64,000 bases of DNA, taken from positions 186,001 through 250,000 of the forward strand of contig NZ_PYGA01000002.1 of assembly GCF_003014485.1 (NCBI RefSeq), in the 5' to 3' direction. The DNA is from Murinocardiopsis flavida (GTDB taxonomy: Bacteria; Actinomycetota; Actinomycetes; Streptosporangiales; Streptosporangiaceae). Each line of letters opens with the position of its first letter. Position 1 is the first letter of the stretch. Both the position numbers and the translations under genes were made by a program. This document shows positions 34,489 to 42,121 of the stretch, one piece after another. The notes below the pieces were generated by a model. It searched no databases. It saw only the letters and a program-made list of their open reading frames with translations, and had not been told where the DNA came from.

Positions 34489-34980
34489 ATGGAGGCGCGA
34501 AACGAGGACCGGAAGCCCCCTACCGATGCCGCCACCCACAGCCGCGGAGGCGGCGTCCCCAGCGCCCCCAGCGACCCCGGCGCCCGTGCGGGCGGCAGCG
34601 GCACGTGGCACTTCATCCGCCACTTCCTGGAGATGCTGGTGGCGATGGTCGTCGGGATGCTGGTGCTCGGCGCGGCGGTCGATGGGGTCCTGACGCTCGC
34701 GGGGGTCGAGTTCACCGCCGCGCGGTACCCCGAGCTGTCGTCACTGGCCATGGCCGCCGAGATGTCGGTCGGCATGGCGGTCTGGATGCGCTACCGCGGG
34801 CACGGCTGGGCGAGCACCGCGGAGATGTGCGGCGCGATGTTCGCACCCGCTGTCGTGCTGTTCCCGCTGCTCTGGACGGACGTCATCGCCGCCGGGTCGA
34901 TGACGCTCGTCGAGCACCTCGCGATGCCCCCGCTGATGCTGCTCGTCATGCTCCGCCGCCGCGGCGAGTTCACCCATTGA
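34489..34980 (+). CDS. hypothetical four-helix membrane protein, 163 aa
   Basis: ATG 34489 is preceded by GAAGGGA. A polar Gly/Pro-rich N-terminus of about 45 residues is followed by four hydrophobic helices (FLEMLVAMVVGMLVLGAAVDGVL near residue 47, then AEMSVGMAVWMRYRG, MFAPAVVLFPLLWTD and MPPLMLLVMLRRR). The pattern resembles flagellar-biosynthesis-annotated small membrane proteins of streptomycetes, but I do not assign a function. It is divergent from the DesK-like kinase and may be a target of that system (inference). The membrane protein at 35075 follows on the same strand. Confidence 0.7.
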   Translation: MEARNEDRKPPTDAATHSRGGGVPSAPSDPGARAGGSGTWHFIRHFLEMLVAMVVGMLVLGAAVDGVLTLAGVEFTAARYPELSSLAMAAEMSVGMAVWMRYRGHGWASTAEMCGAMFAPAVVLFPLLWTDVIAAGSMTLVEHLAMPPLMLLVMLRRRGEFTH

Positions 34981-35074
34981 CCCCGCGCGCCCCCGCGCCA
35001 CCCCCACGCCACTCCTGCTGCGACACACCTACGACACCACCGCCCCGCACGATCCGCGATCAGGGAGGTCCGTC

Positions 35075-35665
35075 ATGACCGACACGACACCAGGGCGCCC
35101 GCGCCGCTTCGCGGCGCTGGCCCCGCTGGCCCCGCTCGCCCGGCGCTGGCCGACGGCGCTCGCCGTCGGGGCAACGGCGCTCAACATGCTCGGCGGCGAC
35201 CCGGGGGACGCCGCCGTCGGCGGGTTCGGGGAGGCGCTGCTCCTCCTGCCGCTGCTGTATCTCATCGTCACGCAGATCGGCCGGCCCGGCGCGACCTGGC
35301 CGGTGCTCGGCGCGCTGGTCGCCGGGATGGTCGCCCTCAGGGCGCTGGACGTCGCCGCGCCGAGCACCGTCCTCGTCGCGATCGCGCTGGCCGCCCTGGT
35401 CTGGGGCGCCATCAGCGGGACGCCGCACGGGCGGGGGGTCTTCGGCGTGCAGGCGGCGGGGATGCTCGTGTTCGGCGCGCTCGCCCTCACCGGGCTGGCG
35501 GTAGATCCCGAGCTTGGCCGGTACCTGGTGGCCGCCGGCTGGTTCGGCCACGGGATCTGGGACTTCGTCCACCTGAAGCGCGGCGCGGTGGTCTCGCGGA
35601 CCTTCGCCGAGTGGTGCGGTGTCATCGACATCCTCGTCGCCGCCCAACTCCTCCTCCTGCCGTAG
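35075..35665 (+). CDS. hypothetical membrane protein, 196 aa
   Basis: A hydrophobic protein with about six helices starting at ATG 35075 (CAGGGAGG upstream). Conserved-looking elements are FGEALLLLPLLYLIVTQIG and, near the end, AAGWFGHGIWDFVHLKRGAVVSRTFAEWCGVIDILVAAQLL, with aromatic and charged residues in the last loop. This HGIWDFVHL pattern is shared by a small actinobacterial membrane family of unknown role. It is 95 bp downstream of the previous membrane protein and probably co-transcribed. Confidence 0.75.
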   Translation: MTDTTPGRPRRFAALAPLAPLARRWPTALAVGATALNMLGGDPGDAAVGGFGEALLLLPLLYLIVTQIGRPGATWPVLGALVAGMVALRALDVAAPSTVLVAIALAALVWGAISGTPHGRGVFGVQAAGMLVFGALALTGLAVDPELGRYLVAAGWFGHGIWDFVHLKRGAVVSRTFAEWCGVIDILVAAQLLLLP

Positions 35666-35784
35666 CCCGGCGACCTCGCGGCACAGCGGGCGCCGGGCCT
35701 CGGCGGCGCCCCGCGACCGGCGCGAGTAGAGTCCGGACCGTCCGAGAACGACGACGCACCGGTTCGGTGCCCCTGGAGCGGCCG

Positions 35785-36515
35785 ATGCCCCACCCGGATC
35801 CGCGGCGCGGCGCGCGCCTGGCCGACTACGCGACCGCCGCCGCGTCCTTGGCGCCGCTCAGCGACCGGCGGCTCAGGGCGCTGGTGGACGGGGCCGCCCC
35901 GGTGGGCTCCGGGATCGGCGGCTCCACAGCGGAGCTGACGGTCGACGGGGTCAGGGTCTTCGTGAAGAAGGTCCCGCTGACCGACCTGGAGCGGCGCCCC
36001 GAGAACGTGCGGTCGACGGCGAACCTGTTCGGCCTGCCGACCTACTACCAGTACGGGGTGGGGTCGGCGGGGTTCGGCGCTTGGCGCGAGCTCGCCGCCC
36101 ACGCCATGACCACCGCGTGGGTACTCGCCGACGCGTACCCCGGCTTCCCGCTGATGTACCACTGGCGGGTGCTGCCGGACTCCCCCGCCGCCGCCCGCGG
36201 CGACTTCGCCGACACGGCGGAGACCGTGTCGTACTCTCGCCGGAGGAGGCGGACTTCGTCGCACTGCACCGCGACTACGACCACTGCCTCACAGTGAGCC
36301 AGCTGGTCCGCAGCCTTGCGGGCGGCCGCGCGGGAGCGGAGGGGCGGCGGACGGGGGCCGCGGCGGGGCCGGCCGCGGCGATCGTCGAGCGCCACGCGCC
36401 GGTCGCGGCGGTCATCGACCGGTTCCACCGGCGCCTGCTGACCGAGAGCAAGCACGCGTCGTACCCCGCCGCCGAGATCGCGCGGGCGTGCGCGCCGACC
36501 ATCGCGGCGCGCTGA
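35785..36515 (+). pseudogene. kinase-like (serine/threonine-phosphatase-annotated) protein, internal deletion and frameshift
   Basis: The first ~150 codons from ATG 35785 encode the N-terminus of a conserved actinobacterial kinase-fold protein (DRRLRALVDGA, GSGIGGSTAEL, VFVKKVPLTDLERRPENVRSTANLFGLPTYYQYG, then FPLMYHWRVLPDS). At about 36228 this frame runs into junk and stops at 36297. From about 36233 another frame resumes with the family's C-terminal region (LSPEEADFVALHRDYDHC ... RRLLTESKHASYP) to the stop at 36515. About 100-130 residues that should carry the HFDAHF/DYG-type catalytic core are missing between the two parts, so an internal deletion also shifted the frame. No intact copy is in the window. 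Family length and core are from memory. Confidence 0.75.
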
Positions 36516-36540
36516 GGCACGGGCTCGACACCCGCGCGCC

Positions 36541-36572
36541 GCGGTGCGCCCCGGAGGGATGGGGCGCGCCGC
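36541..36572. terminator. 12-bp hairpin after the first PG-binding protein gene
   Basis: Arms 36541-36552 and 36561-36572 pair with one G-T wobble around an 8-nt loop, between the kinase-like pseudogene and the convergent secreted-protein gene. Confidence 0.65.
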
Positions 36573-36584
36573 AGCGCAGGGGGG

Positions 36585-37121
36585 TCAGACGCCGCCGGTG
36601 ATCAGCGCGCGGTAGGTGATGGGCCCGACCCAGCCGTCGGCGCCGATGCCGTTCTTCTTCTGCCAGTCGATGACGGAGCTCTTGGTCTTGGCGCCGTACT
36701 GGCCGTCGATGGTGACGTCGTAATCGCGGGCGTTCAGCGCCCACTGGACGGCGGTCACCTTGTAGCCCTTGGCGCCGGGGCCGACCTCGCCGAAGTCGCT
36801 GCGGATCTCGTTCCAGGTCTCGCCGTCGACGTCGCCGGTGGCCTCCAGGCCGTTGGCCTCCTGGTAGGCGGTGACCTCGCCGACGAGTTCGGCGTCGAAC
36901 TCGGAGTTGATGTTGGTGTGGCCGTAGAGCTGGTACTTCACCATCGCGACCTGCCAGTCGGTCGATCCCTCGGTGAGGACCGGCCACGCCAGCGCCTCGA
37001 TCTCGACCTTCGTGGAGTTGGGGGTGACGCCGTCGGCGAGGGCGGCCGGGGCCGCGACCAGGCCGGCGGAGGTCGCGAGGGCCGCGGCGGCGATGGCGGT
37101 CGTGATGCGGGTGCGGAACAT
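36585..37121 (-). CDS. secreted peptidoglycan-binding-domain protein (paralogue 1)
   Basis: A 178-residue exported protein. A signal peptide (MFRTRITTAIAAAALATSAGLVAAPAALAD) is cleaved after ALA, near residue 29. Two PF01471-like peptidoglycan-binding repeats follow, each ending in a GETWNEIRSDFG or GVDGxVGPITYRALI-type strand. No catalytic domain is attached, so it probably docks on the cell wall. GGAGG precedes ATG 37121. It has a same-length tandem paralogue at 37340-37876 with a related upstream region, so the pair arose by duplication. Confidence 0.88.
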   Translation of the reverse strand: MFRTRITTAIAAAALATSAGLVAAPAALADGVTPNSTKVEIEALAWPVLTEGSTDWQVAMVKYQLYGHTNINSEFDAELVGEVTAYQEANGLEATGDVDGETWNEIRSDFGEVGPGAKGYKVTAVQWALNARDYDVTIDGQYGAKTKSSVIDWQKKNGIGADGWVGPITYRALITGGV

Positions 37122-37298
37122 GGTGCCTCCGTGCGGAGTAGAGCCGGTGGGTGTTCGGTACCTACAGGTGATGCGCGAGAGGTGCCGGGGGTTCACGGTT
37201 CGGAGCCGGTAGGCCACTCCCGGTCAGTGCCGGGGCGCTGTGAACCATTCCGCACCGTCAGGCGTCGCTCACCCTTCGTTGCCGCTGGGCGCGGCCGT

Positions 37299-37333
37299 CC
37301 CGCCGGTGCCGTGGCGCGCGCGGCACCGGCGGG
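37299..37333 (-). terminator. 13-bp hairpin after paralogue 2
   Basis: Arms 37299-37311 and 37321-37333 (CCCGCCGGTGCCG and complement) are perfect with a 9-nt loop, six bases past the stop of the minus-strand gene. It separates the two paralogues into independent transcripts. Confidence 0.7.
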
Positions 37334-37339
37334 GGACGC

Positions 37340-37876
37340 TCAGTTGCCGCCGGTGACCAGCGCGCGGTAGGTGATGGGCCCCACCCGGCCGTCGACGCCG
37401 ATGCCGTTCTTCTCCTGCCAGTCCCTGACGGCGGCCTCGACCTCGGTGCCGTAGTAGCCGTCGTCGCCCACCTGATAGCCGCGGTTGGTCAGCAGGGTCT
37501 GGACGATGGACACCTTGACGCCGCTCTGGCCGGGCCCGACCTCGCCGAAGTCGCGGCGGATCTCGCCCCAGGTCTCGCCGTCGATGGTGCCGTTGGCGAC
37601 GAGGTCCTTCTCGACCTGATACGCCTTGACGGTGCCGACGTCCTTCTCACTGAACGCGGAGTAGACGTCGACCTTGTTGTAGAGCGACATCTTCGCCACG
37701 GCGACCTGCCAGTTGTCGTCGCCCTTTTGCAGCACCGGCCATTTCAGCGCCTCGATCTCGACCTTCGTGGACCGCGGGGTCTCGCCGTCGGCGAGGGCGG
37801 CGGGAGCCGCCATCAGACCCGCTGTCGACGCGAGGGCCGCGGCGGCGATCGCGGTGGCGACGCGCTTGCGGAACAT
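37340..37876 (-). CDS. secreted peptidoglycan-binding-domain protein (paralogue 2)
   Basis: Also 178 residues, with signal peptide MFRKRVATAIAAAALASTAG ... ALAD and the same mature start (xTPxSTKVEIEALxWPVL). The two peptidoglycan-binding repeats have diverged in the middle (SLYNKVDVYSAFSEKDVG against QLYGHTNINSEFDAELVG) but keep the ends (GPITYRALVTGG). The divergence pattern suggests an old duplication under selection. TCCTCCGTG complement (GGAGGAAGC) precedes ATG 37876. Upstream sequences of both genes share CCACTC-CGGTCAG and GTGAACCAT blocks. Confidence 0.88.
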   Translation of the reverse strand: MFRKRVATAIAAAALASTAGLMAAPAALADGETPRSTKVEIEALKWPVLQKGDDNWQVAVAKMSLYNKVDVYSAFSEKDVGTVKAYQVEKDLVANGTIDGETWGEIRRDFGEVGPGQSGVKVSIVQTLLTNRGYQVGDDGYYGTEVEAAVRDWQEKNGIGVDGRVGPITYRALVTGGN

Positions 37877-38131
37877 GCTTCCTCCGTGAGGGTTTGCACC
37901 CGGTCGGTGATTCGTACACACGGAAGATGCGCACGGGACCCGCGGGGTTCACCGGATCGGTACGTTCCGGCCACTCATGGTCAGTTCCGGTCGGCAGGTG
38001 AACCATGATCGTCATCGTGCGTCGTCGCCGCGGCACACTGCGCCGCCATGGCTCGGTGCCGGTGCCGCTACACCGCTGTGCCGCCGTGGCGCGATGCTGC
38101 TACGCCACCGTGCCGCCACGACGAGCGGGGC

Positions 38132-38593
38132 TCAGGCCAGCCGCGCGGGGAAGCCCCCGGTCGCCACGGGCCCCCACCGCTGCGGAGTCACCCGCAGGAG
38201 CGCCTTGCCCTGGCGGCGCATCGCCTCGCGGTACTCCGCCCAGTCGGGGTGTTCGCCGGAGATGCACCGGAAGTAGTCGACCAGCGGTTCGACGGCCGCC
38301 TCGCCCGTGAGGACCTCCGCTGCGCCGTCGACCTGCACCCACGGCCCGTCGAAGTCCTCGGACAGGACGAGGACGCTCACCCGGCCGTCGCGGGCGGCGT
38401 TGTGCGCCTTGGCGCGCTCGGGGTAGGTCGAGACGACGATGCGGCCCTGCTCGTCCATTCCGCAGGTCACCGGGGAGCCCTGCGGGGTTCCGTCGGTCCT
38501 GCGGGTGATGACGATGGCGCGGTGCCGGGGCCGGACGAACGCCGCGAGGCCCTCACGGTCCACCGTGGTGTTGGTCGCGATCGACGGGCTCAT
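38132..38593 (-). CDS. PPOX-class F420-dependent enzyme
   Basis: A 153-residue split-barrel flavin/deazaflavin protein. Family elements are RHRAIVITRRTDGTPQGSPVTCGMDEQGRIVVSTYPERAKAHNAARDGRVSVLVLSED, followed by WVQVDGAAEVLT and a C-terminal LLRVTPQRWGPVATGGFPARL. The R-AK-N run in the third strand is typical of F420- rather than FMN-binding members. These enzymes reduce small substrates with F420H2. It stands alone, upstream of the twin secreted proteins. The 255 bp downstream contain no gene. Confidence 0.9.
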   Translation of the reverse strand: MSPSIATNTTVDREGLAAFVRPRHRAIVITRRTDGTPQGSPVTCGMDEQGRIVVSTYPERAKAHNAARDGRVSVLVLSEDFDGPWVQVDGAAEVLTGEAAVEPLVDYFRCISGEHPDWAEYREAMRRQGKALLRVTPQRWGPVATGGFPARLA

Positions 38594-38668
38594 TGTGCTC
38601 CTCGTGCTCGGGTGGTCCGCACCGGGTGGCGCGGGGGTCTCGGACGGGGGTCGGCGCGTCCCGCGGCG

Positions 38669-39217
38669 TCACTGCTCGTCGTCGGGGTCGGGCGCAGCGC
38701 GCCGCCACGCCGCCTCGAACACCGCCGCGTCGACGGCCTTGGCGGCGAGGTCGGGATCGTACAGGTCGAAGGGCGGGTTGATCGGCCAGGTGGTCATGTC
38801 GCGGCGCACCCCCGGCCCGCCCGCTTCGACGACGACATTGCGGAGCTGGCGCCCGTCGGGTCCGAGCTCGACAAGGAACAGCGTGCCGGTGTCGTCCTCC
38901 TCGTCCACGTCGCTGAGGTACACCCTCTCCCGTCCGACGAGCGCGCCGAAGCCGGGGCGGCCGCGCTGGGAGTCGCGCTTGTCCCGCAGGCCGGCGAGCA
39001 CGGACCCGGCGGGCAGGGCGTCGAGGTCGAACGCCGCCACGTCGTCGTCGCCCTCGAAGCGCGCCACGGTCTCGTTGTCGTCGACCACCTCCACCTCGGA
39101 GCAGGACGCGACGATCTCGGCCGCCGAGCGCGCCCGCACCCAGAACCACACGCCGCCCATGCCGTAGTCGTGCACGACCAGGTGCATCGGCCGGTCGGGA
39201 CCCTCCGCCTCGTTCAC
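38669..39217 (-). CDS. hypothetical protein, 182 aa
   Basis: An acidic soluble protein with GTG 39217; ATG 39187 (MHLVVHDYGMGG) is an alternative start. It shows HDYGMGGVWFWVRARSAAEIVASCSEVEVV near the N-terminus and an acidic tail (APDPDDEQ). I know similar unnamed actinobacterial proteins but no function. It lies between the F420-type enzyme and the fused ABC exporter on the same strand. Confidence 0.7.
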   Translation of the reverse strand: MNEAEGPDRPMHLVVHDYGMGGVWFWVRARSAAEIVASCSEVEVVDDNETVARFEGDDDVAAFDLDALPAGSVLAGLRDKRDSQRGRPGFGALVGRERVYLSDVDEEDDTGTLFLVELGPDGRQLRNVVVEAGGPGVRRDMTTWPINPPFDLYDPDLAAKAVDAAVFEAAWRRAAPDPDDEQ

Positions 39218-39273
39218 GGCAGCGACCCTACTCCGCCTCCGGGCGTGCGCGGCGCAGCACGCCCGGAGGCCGG

Positions 39274-40716
39274 CTACCGGCGCCCATACCGCCGCGCGGA
39301 GAGCGGGACGAACACCGCCAGCAGCAGTGCCGACCACAGCACGGTGGCGGTAATGGGGTACTGCAACGGCAGCGCGTCGCCGACCCCCGCGCCGGGGTTG
39401 CCGAACAGGGCGCGGCAGGCCGCGGTGGCGGCGCTCACCGGGTTGTAGTCGGCGATCACCCGCAGGGCCGCGGGCATCCCCTCGGTCGGCACGAAGGTGT
39501 TGGCGAGCATGGTCGCGGGGAAGACCAGCGGCGTGAGGCGGAACGCGGCCTGCGGGTCGGTGAAGAGCAACCCGAGCCAGGTCCCGGCCCAGCTCAGCGC
39601 GTAGCGCAGCAGTAGAATCAGCCCGAACGCCGCGATCGCGGCGGCCCACCCGTTCTGCGCCCGCCAGCCGATGAGGTATCCGGCTCCCACCATCACCGCG
39701 AGGCTGGGCAGGAAGCCGATCAGGTCGGCGACGGTGTGCCCGATCGGCACGGCGAGGCGCGACATCGGCAGCGAACGGAACCGGTCCATGATGCCCTCGG
39801 CCTTGTCCTGGCACACGGCGCCGGTGATCGCGGTGACGCTGGTGACCGCCGTCATGACGAACATGCCGGGCATCAGGAACGCGCGGTAGTCGCCCCCGCC
39901 GGGGGCCGCGACGTTCAGCGCGCGGCGCTCCTCGTCCACCGCGACGGGCCCCTGGCCGATCCGCGCGAGCATGCTCTGCGCCGGGGCGATGTCCTCCCGG
40001 CGGTACACGGACAGGTGCAGGTGGGGGACGCCGATGGCGTCCTTGAGCGCGGCGGGCGTGCCCTCGGCGACCGCGCGTCCCGCGTCGACCACGGCGATGC
40101 GGTCGGCGAGGTGGTCGACCTCGTCGAGGTACTGGCTGGTGAGCAGGACGGTGACCCCGTCGGCGGCGAGGGCGCGGATCTCCGTCCAGATCCCGTTGCG
40201 GCTGCGCGGGTCCAGGCCGGTGGTGGGCTCGTCCAGGAACAGCACGAGTGGCCGGACGAGCAGGCTGGCCGCGAGGTCGAGGCGGCGCCGCATTCCGCCG
40301 GAGTAGCCGCGGACGACCCGGTCGGCGGCGTCGTCCAGGCCGAAGCGCGCCAGGAGCTCATCGGCCCGATCGGCGGCCCTGGTGCGTGGCAAGCGGGCGA
40401 GCCGGGCGAACATGCGCAGGTTGTCGCGCCCGGTGAGCTTCTCGTCCACGGCGGCGTACTGGCCGGCCAGCCCGATCAGTTCGCGTACGCGGTGCGGGCG
40501 GCGGAGCACGTCGACGCCCGCGACCTCGGCCCGCCCCGCGTCGGGCGCCGTCAGTGTGGCGAGGACCCGTACGGCCGTGGTCTTCCCCGCGCCGTTGGGA
40601 CCGAGCAGGCCGAGGACGGAGCCGGTGGGGACGGCGAGGTCCAGGCCCGCGAGCGCACGCACATCGCCGTAGCGCTTGGTCAGCCCTTCGGCGCGGACGG
40701 CAAGGCCGGGGGGCAT
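39274..40716 (-). CDS. fused DrrA-type ATPase and truncated DrrB-type permease
   Basis: A 480-residue single chain. Residues 1 to about 265 are a DrrA-like ATPase: Walker A GPNGAGKTT, Q-loop AGQYAAVDE, signature YSGGMRRRLDL and Walker B VLFLDEPTTGLDP. At about residue 265 (ERRALNVAAPGG) the sequence passes directly into permease sequence GDYRAFLMPGMFVMTAVTSV, followed by the DRFRSLPMSR loop and five helices. The usual ATPase C-terminal ~50 residues and the permease N-terminus with its first helix are absent. The junction is in frame. An in-frame deletion between neighbouring drrA and drrB genes explains this better than a designed fusion. Activity is uncertain. Confidence 0.87.
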   Translation of the reverse strand: MPPGLAVRAEGLTKRYGDVRALAGLDLAVPTGSVLGLLGPNGAGKTTAVRVLATLTAPDAGRAEVAGVDVLRRPHRVRELIGLAGQYAAVDEKLTGRDNLRMFARLARLPRTRAADRADELLARFGLDDAADRVVRGYSGGMRRRLDLAASLLVRPLVLFLDEPTTGLDPRSRNGIWTEIRALAADGVTVLLTSQYLDEVDHLADRIAVVDAGRAVAEGTPAALKDAIGVPHLHLSVYRREDIAPAQSMLARIGQGPVAVDEERRALNVAAPGGGDYRAFLMPGMFVMTAVTSVTAITGAVCQDKAEGIMDRFRSLPMSRLAVPIGHTVADLIGFLPSLAVMVGAGYLIGWRAQNGWAAAIAAFGLILLLRYALSWAGTWLGLLFTDPQAAFRLTPLVFPATMLANTFVPTEGMPAALRVIADYNPVSAATAACRALFGNPGAGVGDALPLQYPITATVLWSALLLAVFVPLSARRYGRR

Positions 40717-40732
40717 GGCGCCTCCTTCGTGA

Positions 40733-40768
40733 GTACACTGTACGCAATAGGTGGGTACACTGTACGCA
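40733..40768. promoter_or_regulatory. two GTACA-C-TGTAC TetR operators
   Basis: GTACACTGTACGCA occurs at 40733-40746 and 40755-40768, 22 bp apart (two helical turns). Each holds an 11-bp perfect palindrome. They lie 17-50 bp upstream of the fused ABC gene on the minus strand. A third, diverged copy is at 41303-41316 before the TetR gene. Confidence 0.75.
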
Positions 40769-40907
40769 TGAATCGAGGTGCGGAACAACCCGATTCCGGA
40801 TCGCGGCAGGCATGGCACCAGGCGGTCGCGCGCGGATCCTGGCGGGCCCGCGCCGTAGGGTGGCCCCTGCCGCCAACGGGCGGTCGACGGACGACAAGGG
40901 GGACGGC

Positions 40908-41228
40908 GTGGACGCCGCGCAGACCTGGCGCCTTCTCCACGGGACCGAACCGGTCGGCGAGATCACCGTCACCGAGCAGGACTGGCCCTGGCTGAGCGGC
41001 CCGTTCTCGCCGCGGCCGCGCTTCGCCGACTTCGCACCGCTGTTCGCGCGGGAGCTGGCCCTGGTCGAGGCCATGGCGACCGACGACAGCGCCGCTGCCG
41101 CCGAGGCGTGGGAGACGGCCTACGCGCCCATCACGAGCGCGCTGCGCCTGGAAGGGCCCGACGGCGCCGTGGCAGGCTTCCTCCTGCACATCGAGGACGG
41201 GTCCGCCTGGTTCCGCTGGCACGACTGA
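40908..41228 (+). CDS. hypothetical protein, 106 aa
   Basis: GTG 40908 follows AAGGGGGA by 5 bp. The protein is acidic and compact, with TWRLLHGTEPVGEITVTEQDWPWLSGPFSPRPRFADFAPLF at the N-terminus and HIEDGSAWFRWHD at the C-terminus. This small family is common in actinobacteria and has no assigned role. It lies between the exporter and its presumed TetR repressor on the plus strand. About 140 bp of promoter DNA with operators precede it. Confidence 0.7.
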   Translation: MDAAQTWRLLHGTEPVGEITVTEQDWPWLSGPFSPRPRFADFAPLFARELALVEAMATDDSAAAAEAWETAYAPITSALRLEGPDGAVAGFLLHIEDGSAWFRWHD

Positions 41229-41269
41229 CCACCGGGGCCGCCCGTGCCCCGCACCCGTCCGCCCGCACG

Positions 41270-41316
41270 CCCCGCGCCCCGCGCCCCGCGCCCCGCGCCC
41301 CGATACGGTGTACGCA
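41270..41316 (+). promoter_or_regulatory. GCCCCGC microrepeat followed by a TetR operator
   Basis: The heptamer GCCCCGC repeats about four to five times (41270-41302). It abuts ATACGGTGTACGCA (41303-41316), which matches 12 of 14 bases of the operators at 40733 and 40755. The site is 48 bp before the TetR start, so autoregulation is expected. Confidence 0.55.
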
Positions 41317-41363
41317 CCGCCGACGGACCGAACCGGCCCCCTGCGCCCCCGAGGAGGACGCCC

Positions 41364-42050
41364 GTGCCCGATGCCGAGTCCCACGACGGACGTCCCGGCC
41401 GCACCCCGCTGAGCTTCGCCGCCATCGCCGACGCCGCCATCCGGCTCGCCGATCACGGCGGCATGCACGCGGTGTCCATGCGCAAGGTCGCCGCCGAACT
41501 CGGCTCCGGCACGATGTCGCTGTACCGCTACGTGGCCAACAAGGAGCAGCTGTACGCGCTGATGTGCGACACCGTCCTCGCCGCGGAGCCGGCCCCCGCG
41601 CGCAGCGGCGACTGGCGCGCCGACCTCCGGGCCCTCGCGGAGAGCGAGCGCGCCGTCTACCGGCGGCACCCGTGGATGCTCGACTCCATCAGCCCGCTGG
41701 GTCCGGGCGGCATCGCCCGGGTGGAGAACTCGCTGGCGCTGCTGGCACCCACGGGGCTGGCCATGGACGACATCGTCGGTGTCCTCGGCATGGTCTCCAG
41801 CACGGTGCACGCCGCGATCCGCCACGAGATGTCAGTGGCCGACCTGCACCGGAGCACCGGCATGGACGTCCACGAGTGGCACGCGGCGCACTCCGGGGAC
41901 ATCAAGGGGCTCCAAGGCGGCGAGTTCCCCATGGTCGCCCGGATGATCGCCGAGACCGGCAGGGTCGACCACGACGCGGCGTTCCACCGCAGCCTCGCGA
42001 TCGTCCTCGACGGGGTCGCGGCCCTCATCGCCCGCACCGGGGCCGGGTAG
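41364..42050 (+). CDS. TetR-family regulator with TetR_C domain
   Basis: A 228-residue TetR protein. GTG 41364 follows GAGGAGGA; the longer open frame upstream is only the GC-rich microrepeat. The HTH is AVSMRKVAAELGSGTMSLYRYVANKEQLY. The C-terminal ligand domain starts ERAVYRRHPWMLDSISPLGPG, typical of the TetR_C_1 group that governs drug exporters. Matching operators before its own gene and before the fused ABC gene tie them together. Confidence 0.92.
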   Translation: MPDAESHDGRPGRTPLSFAAIADAAIRLADHGGMHAVSMRKVAAELGSGTMSLYRYVANKEQLYALMCDTVLAAEPAPARSGDWRADLRALAESERAVYRRHPWMLDSISPLGPGGIARVENSLALLAPTGLAMDDIVGVLGMVSSTVHAAIRHEMSVADLHRSTGMDVHEWHAAHSGDIKGLQGGEFPMVARMIAETGRVDHDAAFHRSLAIVLDGVAALIARTGAG

Positions 42051-42121
42051 CGGCGCGGGCGCCGAACGCCACGTCGCGAATCCGCTGCGCCGCACGGCCG
42101 ACCGCGGCATAGCCTGGGCCG

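Noticed and set aside
37877-38131. Cyclic-di-AMP riboswitch upstream of the secreted wall-binding proteins
   Set aside because: The conserved core of that riboswitch is not recognisable; the shared blocks of the two paralogues fit simple promoter duplication.
41270-41302. GCCCCGC microrepeat as part of the TetR coding region
   Set aside because: An upstream in-frame start exists, but GTG 41364 has a strong ribosome site and the repeat lies before the operator.
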